Of a stretch of 64,000 bases of DNA, positions 31,481 to 42,233 are shown piece after piece. The notes below the pieces were generated by a model. It did no database searches and was not told where the DNA came from. It saw only the letters and a program-made list of their open reading frames with translations. Within the stretch, counting starts at the first letter, position 1; each line of letters starts with the position of its first letter. The stretch covers positions 3,035,001-3,099,000 of the forward strand of contig NZ_CP104205.1 of the NCBI RefSeq assembly GCF_025244665.1, read 5' to 3'. A program made the translations under genes and the position numbers. Origin of the DNA: Maribacter litopenaei (GTDB lineage Bacteria; Bacteroidota; Bacteroidia; Flavobacteriales; Flavobacteriaceae).

Positions 31481-32549
31481 ATGATGATTGATTATTTAGA
31501 CTCTAAAAGGGTGTGGATTGTAACTTGCTACACCCTTCTTTTCACCTCTTTAGTTTTAGGGCAATCTTTACAAGATTTAAAAACCCCACATGAACCTCGG
31601 TGTTACAATCGCAAGGCAGCTTTTATGTGGGTGGTGAAACCGTAGAACAGTCTTTTGAAGAATTAGGAAGCTTTGGGCCAGGAAAAACCATAACCGTAAA
31701 TCAAATGTATGTACGATATATGACACCGGTGACCGAAGCAAAAAAGTTACCTGTTATCATGATTCATGGTATGGCCCTAACAGGTAAAACTTGGGAGACC
31801 ACCCCGAGATGGCCGTATGGGCTGGGACGAGTATTTTATACGTAACGGTCATGCAAGTTACGTAGTGGACCAAGTGGCCAGGGGGCGTTCGGATTTAACC
31901 AAGCCATTTTGAACAACATTAGAAAAGGTGAAGCAAAGTCTGAACAAATGCCAATGGCCGAAGGTTTTCAGACGAATGGGTTTGGCGTAATTTTAGAATT
32001 GGCACAGGCGAGAACCAAGCTTTTGAGAACACCCAATTTCCAACGGAGTTTTTAGATGAACTTTCAAAACAAGGTGTGCCGGATATTAGTGGGATTTTAC
32101 CCAACTACAATGCCAATTACAAAGCCCTCTCCATGTTAGCCAATGATTTAGAAAAAGCTGTATTAATAAGTCATTCGCAGTCCGGTTTTTTTCCTATGGA
32201 AGCTGCTTTGGTAGACCCAAAAGGCATTGCCGCAATTGTAGCCCTCGAACCTGGTTATTGCCCAACAAATTTAAGTAAGGAGCAATTAAAAAGGCTCTCC
32301 AACATTCCAATGCTTATCATTTTTGGTGATTATCTAGACACTACTACTGGCATAGACCACTCTTGGCAACGTGCTTGTGAGCAATGCGAGACCTTTTCAA
32401 AAAGCATAAACGAAGTGGGCGGTAACGCTCAAGTAGTCCGTTTGGCAGATGAAGGAATCAAAGGTAACAGCCACATGCTGATGCAAGACAATAACCACTT
32501 GCAATTAGCTGATAAAGTAATGAAATGGATGGACAGTTTAGAACAATAG
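31481..32549 (+). CDS. Secreted alpha/beta hydrolase (frame broken four times)
   Basis: About 356 residues when repaired. An N-terminal signal (TCYTLLFTSLVLGQS) is followed by SFYVGGETVEQSFEELG, the oxyanion region VIMIHGMALTGKTWE, TRDGRMGWDEYF, YVVDQVARGRS, the nucleophile elbow LISHSQSGFFP (Ser in H-S-Q-S) and a C-terminal GNSHMLMQDNNH with the catalytic His. This pattern is common in Bacteroidota esterases near AraC genes. Breaks: one base missing at 31594-31600, an extra C in CCGAGA 31804-31809, a missing G at TTCGG 31888-31892 and a missing C at CCGAA 31958-31962. Four independent indels in one gene whose sequence is otherwise well conserved argue for reading errors. Confidence 0.75.
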
Positions 32550-32572
32550 TTAACCTGATTTTTTTCCTATCA

Positions 32573-32636
32573 GTAATATTGGTATGAACATCCGTAATCC
32601 GGGTATTACCTGCTGATATATATCTAATTAATTTTG
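32573..32636 (+). promoter_or_regulatory. AraC-type direct repeat, copy 2, with -7 element before DUF5916
   Basis: GTAATATTGGTA (32573-32584) and GTAATCCGGGTA (32594-32605), 21 bp apart, with the same spacer TGAACATCC as copy 1. TAATTTTG at 32629-32636 is a perfect TAnnTTTG, 35 bp from the start of the proximal half-site. The proximal half-site thus covers the -33 region, the normal position for AraC activation. Confidence 0.65.
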
Positions 32637-32656
32637 GTGCATCTAAATTGTAGGTA

Positions 32657-34876
32657 GTGTTATCATTTAAAAAAAGGCGTGTTTTAATCTTAATGATGTT
32701 TAGCTTTTTCCTGTTGTTATCCACAATGGCAACCGGACAGGACACTTATAAAAGTATACAAGCTAAATTCATAAATGAGACCATTACCCTAGACGGTGTA
32801 TTGGATGAACCCATTTGGCAAACGGCCCAGATTGCAGGAGACTTTCAACAATTTTTCCCGTCTGACACAGGTAGCTGCAGAACATAAGACCGAAGTAAAA
32901 GTATTATATTCAGCAACCCATTTATATGTGGGAATTTATGCTGAAAAAGCCCCAGGGGATTATGTAGTATCTAGTTTACGCCGCGATTTTGGCGCCTTAA
33001 CGAATGACAATATTTCGTTGTTGTTCGACACGTTTAGTGACGGTACCACAGCCTATTTTTTTGGGGTGACCCCCTACGGTGTTTTACGGGAAGGCCTGGT
33101 TTCTGATGGTGGTACTGCGTTTAATAACACTTGGGATATTAAATGGCAGGCAGAAGCTACGCGTTTTGACGACCATTTTGTAATTGAGGTCGCAATACCT
33201 TTCACCTCAATGAAATTCCCTGAAGGAACAACTTCCTGGCGTTTTAGACCCTATCGATGGAACAACCAAGTAAACCAACAAGATACGTGGGTAAAAGTGC
33301 CACAACAGCAATTGTTATCCAGTTTGGCCTACATGGGCGAACTGAATTTTGAAAAACCGCTAGGAGAATCCGTAATGCCAATTGCGCTGATACCTTATAT
33401 AAATGTATTGGCTGATAAGGACTATGGAAATGATGTTGCAAACACCAAATTTAAAACGGGCGGCGATGCCAAAATTTCTATAGGGAACGGAATGAATTTG
33501 GATTTGACCTTGAATCCTGATTTCTCCAATGTGGAAGTGGATGATATTTTCACCAATCTGACCCGATTTGAAGTACGCCTTCCGAGAAAAACGCCAGTTT
33601 TTTATAGACAACAGCGACCTTTTTGAAAATTTCGGTAACACTTTTAACGAGGCCCGACCCTTCTTTTCAAGACGAATTGGATTGGCCAGGGATGCCAATG
33701 GGAACTTAATCCGAGAACGATATCATCGGTGGGGTTCGTTTAAGCGGTAAACTCAACAAAGATTGGCGTTTAGGTTTTCTGAACATTCAGACCGCTAAAG
33801 ATGAAGCCAATGAAATTACCTCAAACAACAATATGATGATTGCCCTCCAGCGAAAAATAGGAGCGCGGTCCAACATTGGTGCTTTTTGGGTCAACCGGCA
33901 AGTAGTGGGTGATGAGGATTACATAACACCGGATGAAAATTACAACAGGGTGTTGGGTATGGATTATAACTTGGCATCGGCCGATAATATCCGGAATGGA
34001 AAGTTCTATTTGCACAAATCCTTTCAACCCAACGATTCAAAGGGAAATCTTTCTTCCCAGGCCACGGTGACCTACAATCCCGTGACATTGGCGCATTATT
34101 GAAGATTTGGTCTACATTGACCAGGATTTTAGGGCAGATTTAGGTTTTGTACCGCGTAGGGATATTCTAAAATGGGGGAACGGAATTCAATACATTGCCT
34201 ATCCCCAAGGTGGAATTTTTAACACCCATGGTTTTAGGGCACTTTCAGTAATGTTTTGGAGACCCAGTTTGGATTATAAGAAAACAGACCACCGATACAG
34301 CTTAAGTTGGGAAACCGACTTTAGAAATCAGGCTTCGGCCGAAGTATCATTTACAAATAATTTTATATTCCTGACCCAAGATTTCGACCCTACCGGAACA
34401 CCTGGAGCCATACCCTTACCCGGTAATCAAGGGTATCATTTTAATCAAGTAAGTTTTGAATACCAATCAAACAACAGTAATATACTCACCTATGGTGGCA
34501 CAGCTACCATTGGTCGCTTTTTTAACGGTGAAATCTCTTCGGTAGGCGGCCAGGTCGGTTTACGAATACAGCCCAAAGCGCAAATAAGTGTTGGGTTGGA
34601 TTATAACGGCATTCGCTTACCGGACCCCTATGCCGATGCCGATATTTTCTTTGCCACGCTTCGTTCAGAAATCACCTTTAGTAAAAGCGTATTCTGACCA
34701 CCTTGGCACAATACAGCAACCAACAAGAGAATTTTGGTATTAATTCACGATTACAATGGCGTTTTGCACCACTTTCTGATTTGTTTTTGGTTTATAACGA
34801 TAATTATTTTACCAATCCGTATAGTCCAAGATTTCGTTCTATAAACCTTAAATTGACCTACTGGCTAAACTTATAA
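32657..34876 (+). CDS. DUF5916 outer-membrane protein with N-terminal CBM9-like domain (frame broken five times)
   Basis: About 740 residues. A signal peptide (LILMMFSFFLLLSTMATGQ) from a GTG start precedes a CBM9-like domain (ITLDGVLDEPIWQTAQIAGDF, VKVLYSATHLYVGIYAEK) and a large DUF5916 barrel-like domain (RFRPYRWNNQVNQQ, NPDFSNVEVDD) ending in the aromatic strand INLKLTYWLNL. Breaks: near 32868-32873; an extra C in CCGAGA 33582-33587 (repair RLREKRQFFIDNSDLF); an extra C in CCGAGA 33711-33716 (repair NLIENDIIGGVRL); near 34090-34098; near 34694-34697. These proteins probably handle carbohydrate or other large ligands at the cell surface. It has its own AraC-type promoter. Confidence 0.75.
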
Positions 34877-34893
34877 TTTTTAAATTATCAATT

Positions 34894-35364
34894 ATGAAAT
34901 ATGTTGTTTACCTATTTGTATTGTTTTTTTCTTTTGGAATTTCTGCCCAAGACTCAGAATATCCTATTTCTTCCTACCTCACTGAGGGGATTAAGGCACC
35001 CAACACCCATTATATTGGGGAGGCTTGGCTAAACGGAATCATTCACGATGATGCTGAATTGGGCTACAACATCACCAAGGCAACCTTTAAGGCGAACTCG
35101 ACGTTGGATTGGCACAAGCATGAAACCCCACAAGTATTGATCATTGTTGATGGCGAAGGCTACTATCAAGAAAGGGGCAAGGAACCCGTAATACTTAAGG
35201 AAGGAGATGTAATTCGATGTGCAAAAGACACGGAACATTGGCACTCCTCGTCCAAAAATAAAGACGTGACCTATTTGGCCCTGTATGGAGGAAACAGTCC
35301 CACCACTTGGACAGAGGTACTGACCCAGGAATATTATGACAGCGTGGCCGAAAAGCTGCAATAG
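34894..35364 (+). CDS. Secreted cupin-domain protein
   Basis: 156 residues with signal peptide (YLFVLFFSFGISAQ). A single cupin fold is visible: STLDWHKHETPQVLIIVDGEGYYQ supplies two metal-binding His and the Glu region of motif 1, and GDVIRCAKDTEHWHSSSKN gives the His of motif 2. Close relatives are annotated as (R)-mandelonitrile lyase-like or carboxymuconolactone-associated cupins. It lies 17 bp after DUF5916 in the same operon. The substrate is unknown; an isomerase or lyase for a small hydroxylated compound is plausible. Confidence 0.85.
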   Translation: MKYVVYLFVLFFSFGISAQDSEYPISSYLTEGIKAPNTHYIGEAWLNGIIHDDAELGYNITKATFKANSTLDWHKHETPQVLIIVDGEGYYQERGKEPVILKEGDVIRCAKDTEHWHSSSKNKDVTYLALYGGNSPTTWTEVLTQEYYDSVAEKLQ

Positions 35365-35423
35365 TAGTTATAAATAAATTTTACTTTAGGTCTTCCTTTT
35401 CAATAATTAAACGGCAACCGACC

Positions 35424-36194
35424 ATGAGGAAAATCATTCCGACCATTTTATTATTATTTGGATTTGCATCATTTGTAAGTGCCCAAGAAGAAGACCGTAA
35501 ATTTTTGGATGATTTTCGTGGGGTGGCCAGTGTTACCCAAAATGGTATTTCATTAGTGCCTTCCTTTTCTTTGGGTGATCCTGCCCTAATGTTTGATTTA
35601 AAGTTTACCAAGGGAAGATTCAGTTTTGAACCTGATATGCGGTTCGCCCTGGAAGGAAAACCATGATCATGCTTTTTTGGTTTCGGTACAAGGCCATTCA
35701 AAAAGAAAAATTCTCATTGAGGGTGGGTGCCCACCCGGCCCTGAATTTTAGGATCGTTAGTGTCGTTCGAAATGGACAAACGGAAGATATTTTGGAATCC
35801 GAGAAGATATATAGCTGCAGAAGTGGCCCCAAGTTATGCCTTGACCAAGAATACAGGAGTTGGTTTGTATTATTTGCACGGTCGTGGTTTTGATGAGGGC
35901 GTGAAATTATCCCATTTTTTTACACTCAATTCGTATTTCAACAACCTATATATTACCAACCAATTATATTTTAATGTGTCGCCACAAGCTTATTATTTAC
36001 GACTGGATGGTGACGAAGGTTATTATGCCGTTGGTTTCATTACGTTGGCAAAAAAGGACTTTCCTGTAACGGTTTCCGCCATATTCAACAAAGCCTTAAA
36101 GACGGAAATCGCACCGGAAGATGATTTTCTATGGAACATTTCGTTGGACTACCGTTTTGGTGGTAATTATAGAAAGAGAAAGAATATAAAATGA
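35424..36194 (+). CDS. Outer-membrane beta-barrel protein (frame broken twice)
   Basis: About 256 residues with signal peptide (IIPTILLLFGFASFVSAQ). Alternating amphipathic strands (FSLRVGAHPALNFRIVSV, NNLYITNQLYFNVSPQAYYL) and a terminal strand FLWNISLDYRFGG indicate a barrel. One base is missing at 35660-35665 (repair KPWIMLFWFRYK) and there is an extra C in CCGAGA 35799-35804 (repair LESRRYIAAEVAPSYAL). It may provide uptake for the compound processed by the neighbouring enzymes. The stop overlaps the start of the mini-AraC gene (ATGA). Confidence 0.7.
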
Positions 36195-36575
36195 ATTCCT
36201 CCCTATCATCCAAAAAGCCCAAGACCTATCTCGGAAATAGGGGAAAACTTCTTGAAAAGATTGGAAGGACAATTCCCCATAAAGGATTCCTCCCAGGTTT
36301 TAAAATTCAGAACGGCTTCAGACTTTGCCAATGAATTGAACATTCATGTGAATTCTTTAAATAGATGCGTCAAATTATACACAGGACGTAGTACTACGGA
36401 AAACATCAACAGATCTCTTTTAAAAGAGGCCAAAAGACTGTTGAGAAAAAAACATTGGCCCATTCATAAGGTTGGCTTGGTTTTAGGTTTTAAGGAACCC
36501 AATCATTTTAGTTCCTTTTTTAAAAAGTACGAAAGCATAAGTCCCACAGAGTTTAGGTCAAAAAGGATAAAGTGA
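36191..36575 (+). CDS. Stand-alone AraC-type HTH protein (frame broken once)
   Basis: About 128 residues consisting of little more than the AraC DNA-binding domain: ASDFANELNIHVNSLNRCVK (first HTH) and WPIHKVGLVLGFKEPNHFSS (second HTH) with SPTEFRSKRIK at the end. No sensor domain is present. An extra G in TCTCGG 36229-36234 breaks the frame near the start; repair gives KTYLEIGENFLKRLEGQFP. It overlaps the barrel-protein stop codon and is followed 5 bp later by the flavodoxin gene, so it is embedded in the operon rather than placed at its edge. Confidence 0.75.
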
Positions 36576-36580
36576 TTGGG

Positions 36581-37175
36581 ATGAGAATTACATTGCTTTT
36601 TCTTTTTATTTCCAAATTACTGGTTTGTCAAGATACTTCCCATTTTGGAGAAAGGTCTTTGGTCGTGTATTTGTCCGGAACAAAAAATACTCAGGTGGTT
36701 GCCGAAATGATACATGATAAAGTGGGTGGCGATTTGGTGGCTTTGGAACTTGAAATTCCTTATCCGGAAGACTATGACGTCATCGTAAAGCAGGTTTCCT
36801 ACGAAAATGCCAATGGAATTCTACCAACACTCAAAACGCGAGTAAGCTTAGACGAATACGAAACTGTTTTTATTGGCTTCCCAACTTGGGGCATGCAACT
36901 GCCCCCACCCATTAAAAGTTTTTTAAATCAACACGATTTAAGTGGTAAAACCGTAATCCCCTTTAACACCAATGCCGGTTATGGCGTGGGCAGCGGTTTT
37001 ACACAAATAAATGCACTGTGCAGGGATTCAAAAGTACTAAAGGGAATATCCATTAAAGGCGGCATTGAAAGGGATGGGGTTTTTCACGGCTATAAAAGAT
37101 GACCGAAAAAAAGAGGTAAAACAGTTGTTGGACAATTGGCTATCAGACCTTAAACCTCCGGGTATCAAAAATTAA
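36581..37175 (+). CDS. Flavodoxin-family protein with signal peptide (frame broken once)
   Basis: About 198 residues. An N-terminal hydrophobic segment (MRITLLFLFISKLLVCQ) precedes a flavodoxin fold: LVVYLSGTKNTQVVAEMI is the FMN phosphate loop, VFIGFPTWGMQLPPPIKSFL holds the W/Y-type isoalloxazine loop, and IPFNTNAGYGVGSG follows. One extra G in GATGGGG (37074-37080) shifts the frame near the end; the true C-terminus FFTAIKDDRKKEV...PPGIKN stops at 37175. It is probably a periplasmic or membrane-bound redox partner, possibly for the IorAB hydroxylase just downstream. Confidence 0.75.
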
Positions 37176-37271
37176 AATTCTTAAAAATTTAACACTCTAG
37201 CCTTTAAAAGGTTTGAATTTCATATCGATTTTAATACAAATTAGGTTTATTTTTAAATAAAATTAATCAAA

Positions 37272-37736
37272 ATGGCAACTTTCAATTTAAAGATCAACGG
37301 GAAATCCCATGAGGTAGACGTTGATCCATCTACACCCATGTTGTGGGTACTACGGGACCATTTACAAATGGTAGGCACAAAATATGGCTGTGGTATCGCC
37401 CAATGCGGAGCATGCACGGTACATTTAGACAACAATGCCGTTAGGGCGTGTCAGTTACCGGTATCATCGGTCGGTGACCAGGAAATCACCACCATAGAAG
37501 GATTATCGGAACATGGCGATCACCCTGTGCAAAAAGCATGGCTAGAAGTGGATGTTCCCCAATGTGGCTATTGCCAGGCGGGTCAGATTATGTCCGCCTC
37601 AGCATTATTGAAAAGGAATCCAAATCCTTCTGATGAAGAGATTGAGGCTGCTATGAACGGGAACATTTGTCGTTGTGGTACCTATGTTCGCATCAAGAAA
37701 GCAATTAAAATGGCCTCAAATGGCGAATTAACCTAA
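37272..37736 (+). CDS. IorA-like [2Fe-2S] subunit of a molybdenum hydroxylase
   Basis: 154 residues containing both clusters of the xanthine oxidase family: [21 protein letters not shown] for the plant-type [2Fe-2S] and CGYCQAGQI plus [12 protein letters not shown] for the second, alpha-helical cluster. It has the length and motif order of isoquinoline 1-oxidoreductase alpha subunits. It transfers electrons from the molybdopterin subunit encoded 12 bp downstream. Lacking a FAD subunit, such enzymes pass electrons to a cytochrome or other membrane partner. Intact. Confidence 0.92.
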   Translation: MATFNLKINGKSHEVDVDPSTPMLWVLRDHLQMVGTKYGCGIAQCGACTVHLDNNAVRACQLPVSSVGDQEITTIEGLSEHGDHPVQKAWLEVDVPQCGYCQAGQIMSASALLKRNPNPSDEEIEAAMNGNICRCGTYVRIKKAIKMASNGELT

Positions 37737-37748
37737 ATATAGAAACCC

Positions 37749-40018
37749 ATGACATACGTAAAAACAAAATTAGGCCGAAGGGCCTTCATAAAAAATACCG
37801 GTTTGGCCGGTGGTGGATTGGTTACGGGGTTTAGTTTTTTCAATTCCTGTAAGCCTAAAGTTGCCGAGGCCGTCGCCATGGAATTGGAAATGCCCAAAGA
37901 GTGGTATGAAATTAATGGATATCTTAAAATTGGGGATAACGGGGTTGTGACCATCATGTCTCCAAACCCTGAAATAGGACAAAATGTACGTACATCCATG
38001 CCGATGATTTTGGCGGACGAACTTGAGATCGATTGGAAGAATGTCGTCGTGGAACAAGCACCGTTGAACACCAATTTATATAGTTGGCAGGTAGCCGGGG
38101 GAGTCGTTCCATTGCGAGTTCCTGGCAGAACTTGAGGATGGCTGGCGCCACGGCAAGACACATGTTAAAGGAAGCTGCGGCCCAGGCATGGCAAGTTCCT
38201 GCTAATGAAATTACGGCAATTGCCGGGGTATTAAAGCACGAAGCCAGCGGAAAATCTGCTGGGTATGGCGAAATGGCCTCAGCTGCAGCAGGTCTAGAAG
38301 TACCGGAAGAGGTAACATTAAAAAGTATTTCAGATTTCTCCATTATTGGCACTACCGGAAAGAATGTGGACGGTAAGAAAATAGTTACCGGCCAACCCCT
38401 CTTTGGTTTGGACGTGCAGCGTGAAGGGATGTTAATAGCCGGTTTGGTACATCCACCTGCATTTGGGCAAAGGTTAAAATCCTTTGATGCCGAAAAAGCC
38501 AAAAGTATGCCGGGAATAAAAGACGTTTTTTCCATAAAACTGTATGATGACGATTACAAGAAAATGGCTTTCCATTTTACCGCATTCAATGAAGTGGTTG
38601 TTGTGGTAGGTGAAAGCACATGGCAGGTTTTTGAAGCGAAAAAGGCCATTAATGCCGAATGGGAAGACAATCCTGAAAGAACCGAGGTTACCTCCATGTT
38701 CGGGAACGACATGACGGCGACCTATCCTGCAGGGATGGAAAATTCTGAAGTCCATACCGCAAAATTGAAGGAAATGATTGCCCGCAACGCCAAGGTTTCA
38801 CGAAAAGATGGCAACCCGGAAAAGGCGTTCAAAGAAGCTGCCAAGGTTATAGAACGCAGTTATAGCTGTCCTTTCTTGGCACATAATACCATGGAACCCA
38901 TGAACTTTTTTGCCAATGTAACCGAAGATCATGCTGAGTTGTTGGGCCCTACCCAAACACCGGAGTGGATGGAAGTTGCCGTGGCGGAACGTTTGGGCCT
39001 TCCATTGGAAAAGGTGGATATACAAATGACCCGCCAAGGCGGTGGTTTTGGGCGTAGACTATATGGGCACTTTATGGTGGAAGCAGCCGCTATATCGCAA
39101 CGGATGAAAGCCCCAATAAAATTGGTCTATGCCCGTGAAGATGATATGAGCCAAGGTATTTATCGCCCAGCCTATTATGCAACATATCGTGCGGCCTTGG
39201 ACGCAGACAACAACCTGATTGGTTTCCATGTAAAAGCTGGTGGTATACCAGAAAGTCCCTTGTTTGCAAATCGCTTCCCGGCTGGGGCCATTGATAATTA
39301 TCTGGCGGAAGATTTCACGGTGGACTCCAATATCACAACAGGTGCTTTTCGTGCGCCAAGATCCAATTTTATTGCAGGGGCAGAGCAATCGTTCCTGGAT
39401 GAATTGGCTGAGGAAATGGGCAAAGACCCTATTGACTTTAGATTGGAATTGCTAAAACGTGCCCAAGAAAATCCTGTGGGCAGCCCGGAATCCAACGATT
39501 ATGATGCCTCCCGCTATGCAGGGGTGTTAGAATTGGTTCGTGAAAAAGCCAATTGGGGACAGGATCAGCCAGGAGTCCATAGAGGTGTATCTGCCTACTT
39601 CTGTCACCAAAGCTATGTAGCACAGGTTTTGGATGTTGTTATGGACGGAAACAAACCGGTAGTGGATAAGGTTACTGCCGCTATCGATTGTGGTATCGTA
39701 GTGAATCCAGGGGCAGCTGCCAACCTTTCAGAAGGCGGTGCTGTGGATGGCATTGGCCATGCCATGTATAGCCAGCTTACTTTTAATGAAGGAAGTGCGG
39801 AACAAAACAATTTTGATCGTTACCGATTAATTCGACATAGTGAAGCCCCAAAATCAATAGAAACCCATTTTGTGGAGAGTGATGTTGACCCAACGGGTAT
39901 GGGTGAACCGCCCTTTCCTCCTATTATGGGCGCATTGGCCAATGCATTGTATAAGGCAACGGGACAACGGCATTACCATCAACCCTTTGTTACCAACCTA
40001 AAACCTATAGTAGGGTAA
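37749..40018 (+). CDS. IorB-like molybdopterin-binding subunit with Tat signal (frame broken once)
   Basis: About 757 residues. The Tat signal LGRRAFIKNTGLAGGG precedes a hydrophobic stretch and a Cys (FFNSCKPK), so the enzyme is exported with IorA as hitch-hiker. Molybdopterin-binding hallmarks include QGGGFGRRLYGHF and TGAFRAPRSNF, and the catalytic Glu is expected in GEPPFPP. A missing base in the G-run at 38097-38101 breaks the frame; repair gives QVAGGSRSIASSWQNLR. Likely reaction: hydroxylation of an N-heterocycle or oxidation of an aldehyde in the periplasm. A strong terminator follows. Confidence 0.88.
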
Positions 40019-40038
40019 TTATTGAAATAATTAAGCGC

Positions 40039-40070
40039 AAAAAGACCTGTAAAATTTACAGGTCTTTTTT
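40039..40070 (+). terminator. Intrinsic terminator after iorB
   Basis: AAAGACCTGTAAA (from 40041) pairs with TTTACAGGTCTTT and is followed by further T residues to 40070. The stem is long and nearly loopless as written, so the real loop is AATT-like. It ends the plus-strand operon of the catabolic island. Confidence 0.85.
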
Positions 40071-40369
40071 GTTAATTAAAGGCAGGTACGGTACTAAACT
40101 CGGTCTAAGACAGGTGTTTTCAGTATTAGGATCACCTATTATTTCCTTGGAAGCTCGACAAGGCCATTTTCTATTGTCTCAAATTGAGACTTTAACACTT
40201 TTAAAAGCCTCTTTCTTTAAATAAATCACTACATTTCCAAGATTATAATTAATAAGCCGACAGATTATTTCAAAAGAAATCCACAAACTTTCAATCATTT
40301 AACAATTTGAAAGTCATACCCATAACCTTAGAACCATAATTTATTCAAAGGAACACGAGTAAAGTAATC
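40071..40369. other. Intergenic stretch with two inverted repeats
   Basis: About 300 bp without a gene. It holds GTCTCAA-A-TTGAGAC (40176-40190), a 7-bp perfect inverted repeat, and ACTTTCAA...TTGAAAGT (40287-40294 and 40307-40314). Either could be an operator for the acetyltransferase-esterase-amidohydrolase group; neither has a T-tract, so they are not terminators. Confidence 0.35.
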
Positions 40370-40933
40370 ATGGACAAAAAAAACATATTTGAACGTTTGA
40401 CCTCAGGTGAGGTTATCCCTATGGACGATCCCGATTATAGCGCAATACGGGAAATGGTCAACAGAACTAAAAAGTTATCCAACCAATTGAACAGTGCGGA
40501 CGATGGAGATGAAATCCGTAGGCTTTTGGGTGAAATCATCGGTAAAAAAGTAGATGAAAGCACCACCTTGTTCACCCCATTTTATACCAACATCGGTATC
40601 AATATTATGCTGGGTAAAAATGTATTTATCAACCATGCCTGTAGTTTTTTGGATTTGGGAGGTATTGAAATTAGGGATCATGTGATGATCAGATCAAGAG
40701 TGAATATAACTTCAGAAAACCATCCGACAGAAATTTTAACGAGAAAAAGCATGGTACCTGGCAAAGTGGTTATTGAAGAGAATGTTTGGATAGGTGCAGG
40801 AGCCACCATTCTTCCGGGCGTAACAGTAGGTAAGAATTCGGTAGTGGCCGCTGGTGCCCTAGTAAATAAGAATGTTCCACCCAACACAGTTATGGGCGGT
40901 ATTCCCGCAAAAATCTTAAAGAGATTAAATTAA
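40370..40933 (+). CDS. Hexapeptide-repeat acetyltransferase (maltose/galactoside O-acetyltransferase type)
   Basis: 187 residues, cytoplasmic. The left-handed beta-helix shows in GINIMLGKNVFINHACSFLD, IEIRDHVMIRSRVNITSENH and VWIGAGATILPGVTVGKNSV, followed by the VVAAGALVNKNVPPNTVMGG end typical of the LbH_MAT_GAT group. The catalytic His is in TSENHP. Acetyl-CoA is the expected donor; the acceptor is probably a sugar or small hydroxylated compound. It lies 17 bp before the esterase reading frame's longest form, so the two may be coexpressed. Confidence 0.88.
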   Translation: MDKKNIFERLTSGEVIPMDDPDYSAIREMVNRTKKLSNQLNSADDGDEIRRLLGEIIGKKVDESTTLFTPFYTNIGINIMLGKNVFINHACSFLDLGGIEIRDHVMIRSRVNITSENHPTEILTRKSMVPGKVVIEENVWIGAGATILPGVTVGKNSVVAAGALVNKNVPPNTVMGGIPAKILKRLN

Positions 40934-40989
40934 CCAATAAACTTTTAAACATGAAAAATGAATATCAAAAACCCAAGGACTCATTTGCG

Positions 40990-42189
40990 ATGAAGACCTT
41001 TAGAAAATCCTTGTATTTGTTCATGGTAGTCCTCACAATGTTCCCTTCTTTGATTCGTTCCCAAGAAGTAGGACAAACAGAGCGGCTGGTATCACCGGAA
41101 GTTGAAGAAGATAATTCCGTTGTTTTTAGAATTAAGGCCCCACAAGCCGAAAGCGTAAGTCTATCGGGCAATTGGATGGCTATGGTACCCAATGGCGAAC
41201 AAGGTATGTTAAGACAGACCGTAGAACTATCTAAAGACGATAAAGGAGTTTGGTGCACAAAAGTCGGTCCGTTGGAACCTGAACTATATGGCTATACATT
41301 TTCTGTAGATGGGGTTACCACTTTAGACCCTTCAAATTTAAAAGTGGCCCGCGATGGAATATTTAGGACTGAAAGCTTACTTTATATACCAGGTGAAGCT
41401 TCAGACTTATATTGGGCAAAGACTGGCCCAAAAGGAAGTGTACATCAAATCCGGTACAATTCACCAACGCTGGATTTAACACGTCGTATGTATGTATATA
41501 CACCTCCAGGATATTATGAGTCCAACGAGGATTATCCAGTTCTATACCTTTTGCATGGCGGAGGTGGAGATGAAGAAGCTTGGCCTACGTTAGGTGTCGC
41601 TCCAACAATTATGGACAACCTGATCAATAGTGGAAAAGCGAAACCAATGATCGTGGTAATGACCAATGGGAATCCCTCACAAGCTGCTGCACAGACTATC
41701 ACTCCAAAATTGCCCAATGTAGATGTATCCGGGAGAGGAATGGCCAGTATGCTTTTTGAAAAAAGTCTAGTGAATGACGTCATTCCTTATATAGAAGCCA
41801 ATTTCCAAGTTAAGGCCAACAAAGAAAACCGTGCGCTTACAGGTCTAAGTATGGGCGGTTTGCAGACCATGAATACTTCCTTCGCACACCCGGACCTTTT
41901 CAATTACATTGGGGTCATGAGTATGGGTTTTGCAGATTTAAGCCGTTTTGGAATAGAAGTGAATCACTCTAAAAGAGCCGAACAAATAGTGGCACTCAAG
42001 GATGCAAATCCTAAATTATATTGGATTGCCTGCGGAAAAGATGATTTTCTTTATGAAAGTGTAGTTACGATGCGCGAAGAACTGGACAAGCACGATTTTG
42101 TGTATACGTACAGAGAAAGTACAGGTGGACATACTTGGACCAATTGGAGAATATACCTTTCCGAGTTTGCTCCCATGCTTTTTAAATAA
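40990..42189 (+). CDS. Secreted CE1-type esterase with N-terminal E-set domain
   Basis: About 399 residues from ATG 40990, chosen over an in-frame ATG at 40951 because it gives a compact signal peptide (MKTFRKSLYLFMVVLTMFPSLIRSQ). An N-terminal Ig-like E-set domain (VVFRIKAPQAESVSLSGNW) precedes an esterase D/feruloyl-esterase-type hydrolase: VLYLLHGGGGDEEAWPTLG, nucleophile elbow LTGLSMGGLQ, Asp near CGKDDFLY and the catalytic His in ESTGGHTWTNW. Such enzymes remove acetyl or feruloyl groups from plant or algal polysaccharides. Intact; part of a three-gene run. Confidence 0.88.
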   Translation: MKTFRKSLYLFMVVLTMFPSLIRSQEVGQTERLVSPEVEEDNSVVFRIKAPQAESVSLSGNWMAMVPNGEQGMLRQTVELSKDDKGVWCTKVGPLEPELYGYTFSVDGVTTLDPSNLKVARDGIFRTESLLYIPGEASDLYWAKTGPKGSVHQIRYNSPTLDLTRRMYVYTPPGYYESNEDYPVLYLLHGGGGDEEAWPTLGVAPTIMDNLINSGKAKPMIVVMTNGNPSQAAAQTITPKLPNVDVSGRGMASMLFEKSLVNDVIPYIEANFQVKANKENRALTGLSMGGLQTMNTSFAHPDLFNYIGVMSMGFADLSRFGIEVNHSKRAEQIVALKDANPKLYWIACGKDDFLYESVVTMREELDKHDFVYTYRESTGGHTWTNWRIYLSEFAPMLFK

Positions 42190-42233
42190 TCAAAAAATAA
42201 TCGCACAATAGCCTAAACCCTAAAATTTAAATA

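Noticed and set aside
38474..39388. Open frames antisense to the molybdopterin subunit gene
   Set aside because: The opposite strand encodes conserved IorB motifs; the antisense frames show no domain features.
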